64,000 nt of DNA, taken from assembly GCF_900660515.1 (NCBI RefSeq), contig NZ_LR214972.1, positions 496,001 to 560,000 of the forward strand. Reading direction: 5' to 3'. Shown here piece by piece: positions 23,644 to 35,834 of the stretch. The DNA comes from Mycoplasmopsis bovirhinis. Its GTDB lineage: Bacteria; Bacillota_I; Bacilli_A; Mycoplasmatales; Metamycoplasmataceae. Numbering within the stretch: the first letter of the stretch is position 1; each line of letters begins with the position of its first letter. A program made the translations under genes and the position numbers. The notes under the pieces were generated by a model, which saw nothing but the letters and a program-made list of their open reading frames with translations, searched no databases and was not told the origin of the DNA.

Positions 23644-26028
23644 TTACTTTCTAGTAACACCTTCTCATTTTCAGTATCTTACTTCATCAATATCAATTCC
23701 AACTTCTTTAATGTATTTATTGTGGTAAGCAATTTTTTGATCCATTAAAGCAACAAAGTCATTTGCTTTTTCCCCATATACGGCCCTAGCAGCTGTTTGT
23801 GAGATGTGGAATCTGTCCATTTCTGACATTAAACGAATGTCAAATGAAGTGGTAATATCACCATGTTCTCTGTAACCATGAATAAATAAGTTATGGTTTT
23901 GACGTGAGAAGAAGATATCTCTAATTAATCCTTCAAATCCATGGAATGCAAAAATAATTGGTCTATTAGTTGTAAATACACTGTTAAATTCAGCATCTGA
24001 TAAACCACGAGGATCAATGCTTTGGTGTCTTAATCTTAATAAATCAACAACATTAACAAATCTGATTTTTAGATTTGGGAAATGTTTATTTAAAATTGAA
24101 ACTGTAGCTAAAGCCTCTAAGTTTGGTTCTGTTCCTGAAGCAACTACTACTAGGTCAGGTTCTTCGCCAGGTTTAGTCGTTGAAGCTCAGTCAATAATTT
24201 TATATCCTTTTTCAACTAATTCTTTAGCTTCTGAAACAGAGTAGAATTGTTCTCTTGGTTGTTTTGAAGCAACAATTAAGTTAATAACATCTCTTTCTCT
24301 AAACGCTTTATCTAAAACAGCTAATAAAGTATTTGAGTCTGCCGGTAAATATTCACGGATTAATTCTGGACGTTTATCAGCTAAGTGTCCTAAGATCCCT
24401 GGATCTTGATGTGTATAACCGTTATGATCTTGTTGGAAAGCTGTTGAAGTAGCAATAATATTTAATGAAGGATAATCTTTTCTTCAGTTAATTTTACGAG
24501 CTTTAACAACTCATTTCATGTGTTGTGTAAGCATTGAGTCAACTACTCTTAAAAATGATTCATATGATGCAAAGAATCCATGACGGCCAGTTAGTACATA
24601 ACCTTCTAAGAATCCTTCAGCTTGGTGTTCAGATAGTTGAGAATCAATTAATCTACCAGCTGGACTTAAAAATTCGTCTAATTCAGGGTCGATTTTTTCC
24701 ATTCATTGTCTGTTTGTAACTTTAAAAATATCAAATAATCTATTTGATTTAGTTTCATCTGGTCCAAAAGCACGGAAGTTTGTTGGATTACGTTTAATCA
24801 TGTCAGCAAATCATGTTCCAGCTGTAACCATGTCTTGCCCTTTGATTTCTCCTGGTTTTTCAAATTTAAGAGCAAAATCTTCTCAGTTTCCAAAGTTAAG
24901 AGGTTTAGCATCTACTCCACCATTAGCAACTGGGTGCATTCCCATTCTCTTAAATCCTTTAGGTGCAATTTCAGCAAATTCTGCTTTAAATGAACCATCT
25001 TTATTAAATAATTCATGAGGGCGGTATGACATTAATCATGTTTTTAATTCATCCATCATTTTTGGATTTTCTGATGTAACAGGTAATGGCACTTGATGAG
25101 CTCTAAAACTTCCTTCATAAGTTAAACCATTAATTTTGTTAGGTTGTGTTCAACCCTTAGGTGTTCTAACAATAAGAACTGGCCAAATTGGTTTTTTAGC
25201 TTCTTCGGCAGGTCTTAACCTTGCTTCTTTTTGAATTCTTTTAATTTTTTCAATTGCTAAATCAAATTGTTTAGCCATTTGAACATGGATTCCTACTTGA
25301 TCATTTACGTTAGCTTCAACGAAAATAGCTTCTCAACCATATCCCGCGAGCATGCTCGCAATCTCTCTATTTGATTTTCTAGCAAAAATTGTTGGGTTTG
25401 AGATTTTACCACCATTAATGTGTAAAATTGGTAATACAGCACCATCATTTACTGGGTTAATAAACGAAGTAGCGAATCAACCAGCAGCCAAAGGACCAGT
25501 TTCAGCTTCTCCATCTCCAATAACTGTTGCTGCAATAATATTAGGGTTATCTAAGATAGCACCAGTAGCATGTGAAAGTGCATATCCTAATTCTCCACCT
25601 TCGTGGATTGAACCAGGAGTTTCAGGTGCAGCATGTGATGCTGTTCCTCCAGGGAACGAAAATCTTTTGAACATTTTTGTAAGACCATCCAAGTCTTTAG
25701 TAATTTCTGGGAATAGTTCGGTATAACTTCCATCTAAATATGAGTTAGAAATCATAACTTGCCCACCGTGACCTGGACCTTCTATATAAAACATTTCTAA
25801 GTCATATTTATTAATAACACGGTTTAAGTGAGCATAAATTAAGTTTTGCCCCGGAATTGTTCCTCAATGTCCAATAGGGTACATTTTAATATCTTCAGGT
25901 TTTAATTCTTCTAAAAGTAATGGATTTTTTCTTAGGTACATTTGACCAACAGATAAATAATTAGCTGCTCTTCATCAAGCATGTAGTTTATCTAAATATT
26001 TTTTGTCGTCAAAGTTTGAATGATTCAT
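23644..26028 (-). CDS. xfp: Xylulose-5-phosphate/fructose-6-phosphate phosphoketolase
   Basis: ATG 26028 follows AAGGAGA. The gene encodes 794 residues, the normal length for the family, reading through several TGA-Trp codons. It cleaves xylulose 5-phosphate (or fructose 6-phosphate) with phosphate into acetyl-phosphate and an aldose phosphate, using thiamine diphosphate. Recognisable motifs are GHWGTIPGQN near the start, YIEGPGHGG, the TPP/metal site [11 protein letters not shown] at about residues 147-157, [12 protein letters not shown], and [10 protein letters not shown] near the C-terminus. It is monocistronic with its own ribosome site and terminator. In mycoplasmas lacking a full pentose route it links pentose/nucleoside breakdown to ATP through acetate kinase. 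Confidence 0.96.
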
Positions 26029-26338
26029 ATTTTCTCCTTGAAATTTTGTGATATAAAATAACATATAGATGTCAAAAGCAAGCTATATGTGTAAATATTT
26101 TACATAATTTTTGAAATAATGGAAACATAAAAATAGAAAGAAGGTAAATAAATTAGTCTCTAAATATAATAAAACTAGTTATAATTTTTATAAGTAGTAA
26201 TATTTTTGAAATCTAATAAATTTCAACCTTTTAATTTTAAAAAATATCCGCACAGTGACTTAGAAGATCAAACGAGGTTTATAACTTTAACTTTACTGTT
26301 TTTTAAAGTTTCAAAAACAGCTTAATGTCCTTATAATC
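26029..26338. other. Upstream region of xfp, no gene seen
   Basis: AT-rich DNA holding the leader and promoter of the minus-strand xfp gene. No open frame of note; a short imperfect dyad around 26297-26325 has no clear role. Confidence 0.35.
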
Positions 26339-26668
26339 TTAAATCATTATTTCTGGCAAAAATAGGTGCAAAGAGAATGTTAATAAAGCAGAATCATCAT
26401 CAATAAATTTAAGGGTGGAATAAGAGTTAAACTCATATCCTATGCAATTATTAATGATATAAATATCATTGTTGTCTAAAAGTTTCATTTGAAATTCTTT
26501 GATTTGTTCTTTATAACTTGTTATTACATCAGTATATTTATAAAGTTCTTTAAACAGTTTAATAATTAAACTGTTAGAATCATCTTTTAAAGATATTTTA
26601 ATAATATCAGAATTTTCTTTATTACTATAAAACCGTGGTATTGTATTTTTTATCACTCTTTTTTTCAT
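26339..26668 (-). CDS. Small hypothetical protein, possibly a gene remnant
   Basis: Open from ATG 26668 to TAA 26341-26339, 109 residues, starting MKKRVIKNTIPRFYS and containing IIKLFKELYKYTDVI. There is no clear ribosome site. Just upstream, another frame reads KENIVKEPKVSVDEKKS and overlaps this start, so the open stretch may be the 3' half of a frameshifted longer gene whose 5' half starts near 26750. Coding-like composition but unrecognised. Confidence 0.35.
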   Translation of the reverse strand: MKKRVIKNTIPRFYSNKENSDIIKISLKDDSNSLIIKLFKELYKYTDVITSYKEQIKEFQMKLLDNNDIYIINNCIGYEFNSYSTLKFIDDDSALLTFSLHLFLPEIMI

Positions 26669-26973
26669 CAACACTAACTTTAGGTTCTTTTACTATATTT
26701 TCTTTTGTTAAAAATATATTAAAGCAAAGCGTTATATTATGGATATTGAAAAAAAGTATGGTTTTGGATTTATTTTAATCTTGCATTCCTCTTAACAAAA
26801 TTTTAATATTGTTCGCTTATTACTTAGATTAATAATTTGTTACAATTCTAATAACATTTCTACAATAAAATTATGCTTCATAATTTTATTATTATATATA
26901 TAATAAATAAATTGTAATTTTAATAACCTAAAAACCAAATTATTCTAATATTTGGTATATTAAATTTTTATGT
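26669..26973. other. Intergenic region upstream of the tuf promoter
   Basis: Very AT-rich, with possible remains of the preceding hypothetical gene up to about 26760 and an imperfect dyad ACCAAA...TTTGGT near 26933-26955. No gene is supported. Confidence 0.4.
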
Positions 26974-26979
26974 TATAAT
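26974..26979 (+). promoter_or_regulatory. Likely tuf promoter -10 box
   Basis: TATAAT preceded by TGT (extended -10 like) stands about 190 bases before the tuf start. A weaker TAAAAT occurs at about 27030. The long leader carries the palindromes described separately. Confidence 0.4.
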
Positions 26980-27077
26980 AATAAATAACTTAACAACTTT
27001 TAGCGTTAGTTAATTTTTAATTATTTGGTAAAATATTAAAGCTAAATACAAATATAAATGGACAGGATCTAGCTGAA

Positions 27078-27110
27078 AGTCTAGACTAAGGTTGGTTTTA
27101 GCGCTAAAAC
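27078..27110 (+). promoter_or_regulatory. Palindromes in the tuf leader
   Basis: The leader carries the 10-base palindrome AGTCTAGACT (27078-27087) and the perfect 16-base palindrome GTTTTAGCGCTAAAAC (27095-27110), about 60 bases before the tuf start. They could be an RNA hairpin or a protein site; no known riboswitch is recognised. Confidence 0.45.
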
Positions 27111-27167
27111 ATACAATAAATACAAAATTATAATAAACAATAAATAAATATTTCAGAAAGGAAAAAC

Positions 27168-28355
27168 ATGGCAAAATTAGATTTTGACCGTAGTAAAGAA
27201 CACGTAAATGTTGGAACCATTGGACACGTTGACCACGGTAAAACAACATTAACCGCAGCTATTGCTACAGTTTTAGCTAAAAAAGGATTATCAGAAGCTC
27301 GTGATTATGCTTCTATTGATAATGCACCAGAAGAAAGAGCACGTGGAATTACAATTAACACCTCACATATCGAGTATCAAACAGAAAAACGTCACTATGC
27401 TCACGTAGACTGTCCAGGTCACGCTGACTACGTTAAAAACATGATTACCGGTGCTGCTCAAATGGATGGGGCTATCTTAGTTGTTGCAGCAACAGATGGT
27501 CCTATGCCTCAAACTCGTGAACACATTCTTTTATCTAAACAAGTTGGTGTTCCTCGTATCGTTGTTTTCTTAAATAAAGTTGATATGTTAGAAGGTGAAG
27601 ACGAAATGATCGAATTAGTTGAATTAGAAATTCGTGGTCTTCTTTCAGAATATGGATTTGATGGAGATAATGCTCCAATTATCCGTGGATCAGCTTCAGA
27701 GGCTTTAGCAGGAAATCCAAAATATGAAGAAAAAATTATGGAATTAATGGATGCTGTAGATACATACATTGAAACTCCAGTTAAAGAATTTGAAAAACCA
27801 TTCTTAATGGCTGTTGAAGACGTTTTCACAATTACAGGACGTGGAACTGTTGCAACAGGACGTGTAGAACGTGGAACTTTAAAATTAAACGATGAAGTTG
27901 AAATCGTTGGACTTAAAGCTACTAAGAAAACAGTTGTTACTGGAATTGAAATGTTCCGTAAAAACCTTAAAGAAGCTTTGGCTGGTGATAATGCAGGATT
28001 ATTACTTCGTGGTGTAAACCGTGATGAAATTGAGCGTGGTCAAGTTTTAGCAAAGCCTGGGTCAATTATCCCTCACACAGAATTTGAAGCAGCTATTTAT
28101 GTACTTAAAAAAGAAGAAGGTGGACGTCACACACCATTCTTCAAAAACTATAAACCACAATTCTACTTCCGTACAACAGACGTTACTGGTGGAGTTGAAT
28201 TCGAAGCTGGACGTGAAATGGTTATTCCAGGTGAAAATGTTAACTTAAAAGTTAAATTAATCGCTCCTATCGCAGTTGAAGAAGGAACTAAGTTCTCAAT
28301 TCGTGAAGGTGGACGTACAGTTGGTGCTGGTTCAGTAACAAAAATTCTTAAATAA
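27168..28355 (+). CDS. tuf: Elongation factor Tu
   Basis: ATG 27168 follows AGAAAGGA. The 395-residue protein delivers aminoacyl-tRNA to the ribosomal A site as a GTP complex. GTP-binding motifs are plain: GHVDHGKT (residues 19-26), the effector RGITIN, DCPGH, NKVDML and GSA. Domains 2 and 3 follow with GRGTVATGR and the conserved end GAGSVTKIL. Codon use is richer in C-ending codons than in neighbouring genes, as expected for a highly expressed gene. It is monocistronic, with a long leader and a strong terminator. It contains no TGA. Confidence 0.98.
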   Translation: MAKLDFDRSKEHVNVGTIGHVDHGKTTLTAAIATVLAKKGLSEARDYASIDNAPEERARGITINTSHIEYQTEKRHYAHVDCPGHADYVKNMITGAAQMDGAILVVAATDGPMPQTREHILLSKQVGVPRIVVFLNKVDMLEGEDEMIELVELEIRGLLSEYGFDGDNAPIIRGSASEALAGNPKYEEKIMELMDAVDTYIETPVKEFEKPFLMAVEDVFTITGRGTVATGRVERGTLKLNDEVEIVGLKATKKTVVTGIEMFRKNLKEALAGDNAGLLLRGVNRDEIERGQVLAKPGSIIPHTEFEAAIYVLKKEEGGRHTPFFKNYKPQFYFRTTDVTGGVEFEAGREMVIPGENVNLKVKLIAPIAVEEGTKFSIREGGRTVGAGSVTKILK

Positions 28356-28371
28356 TTTTTTAATAATAAAC

Positions 28372-28401
28372 AAAAACTACAAGCTTAAGTTTGTAGTTTT
28401 T
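28372..28401 (+). terminator. tuf terminator, bidirectional
   Basis: An 11-bp stem AAAAACTACAA / TTGTAGTTTTT followed by a T run ends four bases before the stop of the convergent protease gene, so it probably serves both genes. Confidence 0.85.
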
Positions 28402-28405
28402 TTAT

Positions 28406-30901
28406 TTAATTATTCTTAAATTTAAATTCCTCAGGGACAACACTTAATCCATTAGGAAATAAATGTGTTTTTAAATTTGGATTTTTAGCAAGCATAGCTT
28501 CACGGTATGACTTGCCAACATTTTGATCTTTTCCTCCACCATAAATAACGTCATATTGTGGTAGATTATAAGTTCCATATAATTCTTTATAATCATAACC
28601 GTTAGATCTAAAAGCTGCAGCTATACCTGTTAAAGAAGAAGAGTTAACACTGTGGAAAATACCTACTAATTTATTCTCTTGATTACGAACTGATGAACCA
28701 CTAGCCCCACCACCAGGAGCAAATCTACGAGGCATATAACCTAAGTTCATTGAAACATATTCTTTACCATCATCAGATGATACATATGCGCCTGCTCCTG
28801 ATAGTGGAGCACTTAGAAATTGGTCAACAATACCTGGTTTCTCCGTGAAAGTACGGTATCCTAGAGCATAAGATAATCCGTACCCTACTTCATAATTTAA
28901 TTTGGTAACTTCATCATCTGTAGGTCCTGGTTTTTTGTATAGCTCATATGAGGCATTAGTTCATAAACTATAAGTATTTTTTGCATTTGCTATTAATACT
29001 TCATCCTCATATCTATCTAAAAAGAAGTCAAAAAAACCGTTTGATTGAGTTTTGGGATAACCTAAAATGTATAAACTATCATATTCTTTTAATTTTTCTA
29101 GTTCGTTTTTGTTCAAAGCTAAAGGAATATCTATTTTTTCATAATTATTTAAATAATCATAATTAACAAAAGATATTTTCTGATCATTTTTATCTGCATA
29201 GTTATTAGTTATATCCCTGACTTGTTCTTCAGTAAAATTAGTTTTACTAAAATCAACTTCAAAAACAGCAAAATCAATGAATTCTTTTTTGTTAAAAGTT
29301 TTGTCTGCTAAGTAATCAACTGGATCTTTAGTTAAATAATCTCTACCATCAAAAATACGAGTTAATGCCAATTTATTACTATCATTAAAATTAAGTGAGG
29401 TATATCTATCATCCATTGGTATGGTTTGCAATTTTTGATATAGCGAAGGGGTTCTTTCACTTAACACAGTTAACTGAAAGTTTTGAAAATTCTCTTTGTC
29501 AATTGTATCAATTACGTGTAAATTAGTAGCAAAATAAAATTTCTTAGGATATGATCCATCACTAGTTATTTCATGATCAATAATTCATGCTGTTCCAGCA
29601 TGAGGTGTGGTGCTTCTATACCACGGTTCTAAATGTCTAAAATTAGTAGTTTCTCTAACTCTTTTAGTTATATTATCTTTAGTTTTTTCACTTAATCCTG
29701 AAGCATTTTTCATTTTCTCTAAAATTAAGTCTTGTCTATAGTAAATATATTCATCATATAATTTTGAAGCATCTGAGGCAGAATTTTCACTTTGTATTTG
29801 TTTTCAAGCTTGTGAAATTAATTCATCAACTACACCTGCAACAGTAATGTTTCTTTGCAGCTTATCTTTAAGTTCTTGCCTTTTATTTAAATCTTTAATC
29901 TTATCAAATAAATTATTAACTAAGTTATCATCATTCTTCATAATTTCTTTAGCTAACTCACGTTCCTTTTCATCAATTGAAACTGACCAGTTGGTTAGTT
30001 TCAATTGATAAGTTTGAAGCGCCATAGTTTTATATTGTTCATTAGTAATGGTTCTTGCTAGCCCGACATTTTTAAAGGTTTCTTTGTTATACCCATCAAC
30101 TCATGAATAAATTTTTGGTGCTTCTTTTTTTTGCATGTTAAGTCCAATAAAATTACCCTTTGTATCATATTCAGGAATTGTCATTCCTAAACGGTTGGAA
30201 CGATCATATGTAGGGACTCCTACTTCATTAGCTTTTTGATCAAACTTTTGTTTTTGAGAAGTTTGAATATTCGTTTCTCTTAAAGTAGTATTTCTTTCTA
30301 AACCCTGATCATATTGCTCCATATCCTTGTTGTATCTCTCTTTTTGAGTAAAGTTAACATATTGACCCCATTGAGATTGTGATGGAGCAGGACTTTGATT
30401 AATAATAAAATTACTCTCTTGTTTAAAGCCATCTACTTCAAAATTAAGAAATTCTTCTGTATTTTTATAACCAAAAATAACTCTAACCTTATCTTGTTCT
30501 AAATTAACTACATTAACAAAATATAGATCTTCTGAATGAGCTTCTTTTAAAGTTAAAGTTAATTCATTTGAAGCAACTTGATCGACGAACTGTTTACTAG
30601 TTAATTGTTCTTTAAAATTTGTGGAATTAATAAATGAACCTTGAACAGAAAATAATTCGTCAAAACTTTTACCAGATACATACTCTTTCACAGATTGTAA
30701 AGATGGGAGCTGCTTTTTAAATATATTTGGATCTACTGGTGTAGTAGTTCCACTGCCATTACCTGGGGTTGTTACATCTCCAGGATTTGTAGGATCATTT
30801 GGCTTTTTTTCATTACTTTGGCAACTAGTCAAAGCAAAAAAACCAACTAAGCTTAAAATTGAACCATTAAGTAACAGTATTTTTTTATTAAATTTCTTCA
30901 T
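28406..30901 (-). CDS. MIP-like (DUF31) serine protease lipoprotein, canonical size, intact
   Basis: ATG 30901 after an AAGGAG site; 831 residues with all TGA read as Trp and no frame break. A lipoprotein leader (MKKFNKKILLLNGS, then FFALTSC with lipid-accepting Cys at about 27) is followed by a Pro/Thr/Gly-rich linker. The protease triad sits in YFATNLHVID (His about 462), IDFAVFEVD (Asp about 543) and APGGGASGSSV (Ser about 734). MIP proteases of this size cleave immunoglobulin heavy chains that the partner MIB has bound. No MIB is adjacent, so the substrate is inferred from the family only. Sequence similarity to the giant copies at 1-13194 is limited to the triad motifs, so this is a separate lineage. 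Confidence 0.85.
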
Positions 30902-30971
30902 ATAAACTCCTTGTAAAATATAAAATTATCTTTAATAAAAATATTATATATTATTTACAATATATATAGAG

Positions 30972-30977
30972 TATAAT
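30972..30977 (+). promoter_or_regulatory. upp promoter, leaderless
   Basis: TATAAT ends six bases before ATG 30984, with no ribosome site. Transcription would start at or next to the start codon. Confidence 0.6.
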
Positions 30978-30983
30978 TATAAA

Positions 30984-31604
30984 ATGGCAACAATTATTAA
31001 ACATCCAATTATCAATATCAAACTTGATCAATTACGCAATATTAAAACTAATCATTCACAATTTCGTTCAATTATGAATGATTTAGCTAAATTACTTATT
31101 TATCCAGTTTTAAAAAATTATGAAACTAAAAAAACACCAGAAATTAGTGGAACAAAGAAGCAGTACCAATCAAATATTTACGATCAACCAATTTTACTAA
31201 TTCCAATTTTAAGAGCAGGGTTAGGTCTTTTAAATGGCTTTAGTGAAATTCTGCCAGAAGCTAAAATTGGTCATATTGGGTTATATCGTGATGAAAATAA
31301 CCAAATTAAAGAATATTTATACAAACTACCTGAAATATCTAAAAATGCAAAAGTTATCTTGCTTGATCCGATGCTAGCTACTGGTGCATCATTAGCAATA
31401 GCAATCAAAAAATTAAATCAAGAAGGTTTTAACGATATTTCAGTAGTTACCTTAATTGCTTCAGAGCCAGGAATAAAGTATATTGAAAATATTTATCCAA
31501 CTGTAAAAATTTTTAGCACTGCTCTGGATCCAATTCTCAATGAAAAAGGTTATATTATCCCAGGACTGGGTGATGCAGGAGATCGATTATTTGGTACAAA
31601 ATAA
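30984..31604 (+). CDS. upp: Uracil phosphoribosyltransferase
   Basis: A 206-residue protein of normal length that makes UMP from uracil and PRPP in pyrimidine salvage, essential where de novo synthesis is absent. The PRPP loop is seen as LLDPMLATGASLA at about residues 128-140, and the uracil-site tail as GYIIPGLGDAGDRLFG at the C-terminus. The start codon lies directly behind a -10 box, so the mRNA is probably leaderless. It is monocistronic with its own terminator. Confidence 0.96.
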   Translation: MATIIKHPIINIKLDQLRNIKTNHSQFRSIMNDLAKLLIYPVLKNYETKKTPEISGTKKQYQSNIYDQPILLIPILRAGLGLLNGFSEILPEAKIGHIGLYRDENNQIKEYLYKLPEISKNAKVILLDPMLATGASLAIAIKKLNQEGFNDISVVTLIASEPGIKYIENIYPTVKIFSTALDPILNEKGYIIPGLGDAGDRLFGTK

Positions 31605-31633
31605 AATCTATTCATATTTTGAATAGATTTTTA
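31604..31633 (+). terminator. upp terminator
   Basis: A 10-bp stem AAATCTATTC / GAATAGATTT followed by TTT, overlapping the last base of the stop codon. Confidence 0.75.
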
Positions 31634-31703
31634 AATCATAAATAATAATAACATTATTTAATGTTATAATTAAAATAATGTATTTTAAAAATCAGGGGAC
31701 AAG

Positions 31704-34205
31704 ATGAAAAATAAAATTAACCAAACAATCGAAAATGTAGTTGAAGAAACATTAGAAAAGACTCTTTCAGAACGTTTTGAAAGATATGCTAAGTATGTTA
31801 TTCAGCAAAGAGCATTGCCAGATGTCAGAGATGGTTTGAAACCTGTGCAGCGGAGAATTTTATATTCAATGTTTACTTTAGGTTTAGATCCTGACAAACC
31901 ATATAAAAAATCAGCACGTGTAGTTGGCGATGTAATTGGTAAATATCACCCGCATGGTGATTCGTCTGTTTATGAAGCTATGGTTAATCTCTCACAGTGG
32001 TGAAAAATGAATCTCCCAATCTTAGATATGCATGGTAATATCGGTTCAATTGATAATGATCCAGCAGCTCAAATGAGATATACTGAAGTAAGGCTTTCAA
32101 AAGTAGCTCAATACATGATTGGTGATATAAAGAAAAAAACAACTTTATTTGTCCCTAATTTTGATGATTCTGAACAAGAACCCTTAGTACTTCCTTCTTT
32201 GTTTCCTAATTTACTAGTTAATGGTGCTATGGGAATAGCTGTTGGAATGGCAACAAATATGTTACCTCATAACTTAAATGAAATTATTGATGCTTCTATT
32301 TATAAAATTAAAAATCCCCAAACATCATTAAAATCACTTATGAAATATATCCAAGGGCCAGATTTCCCAACTGGCGGAATTATTCATGGAACTAATGGAA
32401 TTATCGAAGGATTTGAAACTGGTAATAATTCTACTAAAAATAAAATTAAGTTATTTAGTAAATATAATGTATATACCAAAGGTCAGTATAAATATATTGA
32501 AATAACTGAAATACCTTATGGAGTAATTAAATCATCCTTAGTCTATTCAATTGATGAAATAATTCAAAATAAAGCTATAGCAGGGTTATTAGAAATAAAA
32601 GATCAATCTGACCGGAGTGGCATTAACATCTTATTAGTTTTAGAAAAAGATGCTAATGATAAAAGTATCATTAGCTACCTATTTGAAAAAACTAAGTTAC
32701 AAAATACCTATAATTATAACCAAGTAGTTATAATTAATGGGCGACCAAAACTAGCTTCCCTCCTTGATTTATTAGATAACTATATTTTACATGTTAAAGA
32801 TGTTAAAAGTAAAGTCATTAAGTTTGATTTAGAAAAAAGCAAGTTAAGACTTGAAATTATTTTAGGACTTTTAAAAGTTACTGAAATAACTGATGAAGTT
32901 ATTGCTCTAATCCGCAATTGTGAAGGTTCAAAATCAGGAGTTATTAATGCTTTAATGCTGTCTTTTAACTTTACTGAAAACCAAGCAACTGCAATTGCTG
33001 AATTAAGATTATATAAACTTAGCAAAACTGATAAAGAGGCTTTATTAGATGAAAAAGCTCAGTTAATTAAAAATATTGAGCATTATGAATTATTATTAAA
33101 TGATGAAGTTAAATTTAATGAATATGTTATTAATGAACTTAAAAGCATTAAAAAACTTTTTGGCAAAGAGCGCAAAACTCAAATTATTCAAGAAGATTTT
33201 AATTTTACATACCATGAAACTGATTTAATTAAAGAAGAAGTTAATTATGTTGGAATTACAAAACAAGGCTTTATTAAAAAATTTAGTGATAAAACCGTTG
33301 TTTCCAATTCATTATCAACGTATCCTTTAAAAGATAATGATGTTTTAAAATATTTTAATAAATTAAATTCTATGAATACATTACTTATTTTTACAAACTT
33401 CGGTAACTATATTCAAGTTCCAGTTTACAAAATAAACGAATGTAAGTGGCGAGAAACTGGTCAAAAACTAAGTGATTTAGTTCACTTAAAAGTAAGTGAA
33501 GAAGTAGTTTCAGTTATAAAAGTAGATAACTGAAATTCTAATACTTTTATAGTTATCGGTACTAAAAATGGTTTATTTAAAAAAGTTAAATTAACTGAAT
33601 TTAAGGTGCAAAGATTGAATAAAGTTTATAACGCCATTAATCTTACCAATGATGATAAAGTCATAAATGTAGCATTAAGTAATGGTTTATATCATATTTT
33701 AATCTTAACTAAAAATGGTTTATGCTCATTATATCCGGAAACTGATATTGCTATATATTCACCAAAGGCAAAAGGCAATAAAGGAGTTTATTTATCTTTA
33801 AGTGATAAAGTAGAAAACTTTGCAATGGTTCAAAATAATGATATAGTTAGTATTTTAACTGCTAAAGGACAAATTAAACATATGTTAGTTTCAAAACTAA
33901 CATATGTTCCAAAATCTATTAAAGGTAAAAAAATTATTGAAGTTTTAGAATCCAAAATTATTGATCTATGCCCAGGATATAATCTTAAAGTAATAGGAGT
34001 AAATGGTAATATGCAAAGTTTTCTTGAAGAAATAAATCTTTCATCTCCAACAAAACATGCTTCTATAACAGACTTCAATATTCCATCATTATTAGAAGTA
34101 TCATTTCTAAAACTAAATGATGAATTAGATTTACAAAAAACAGAACAAAAAATCAAAGAAAGTTCTTTAAAGCTAGAAGAACTTTTAAAGAAATTAAACA
34201 AATAA
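31704..34205 (+). CDS. parC: DNA topoisomerase IV subunit A
   Basis: ATG 31704 after AGGGGACAAG; 833 residues, continuous with TGA as Trp. With ParE it decatenates daughter chromosomes. N-terminal breakage-reunion domain: [54 protein letters not shown], and the catalytic Tyr at about residue 126 in [10 protein letters not shown]. The C-terminal part (from about residue 490) is the weakly conserved beta-pinwheel. ParC rather than GyrA is favoured by the LDMHGN(I/F)GSID motif and by the lack of a clear GyrA box. parE is not in the window; lysS follows after 11 bases, so the two may be co-transcribed. Confidence 0.9.
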
Positions 34206-34216
34206 AGTAGGTAACA

Positions 34217-35680
<1,464 letters not shown>

Positions 35681-35834
35681 ATATAGTCCAAGTTTAATAA
35701 CTTGTATTTGTTCTGCTTTTACTTAGTTAAATAATTTATTTCTTTTAATTAATAAATTCTTAAAATTGCTATCATATATAAAGTATATTGTTAAATATGC
35801 TTTAATTAACCATATTATGAAAGGAAACTTAATA

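Noticed and set aside
31704-34205. Apparent splitting of parC and many other genes into separate open frames
   Set aside because: All breaks are TGA codons in frame at conserved Trp positions; under genetic code 4 the genes are whole.
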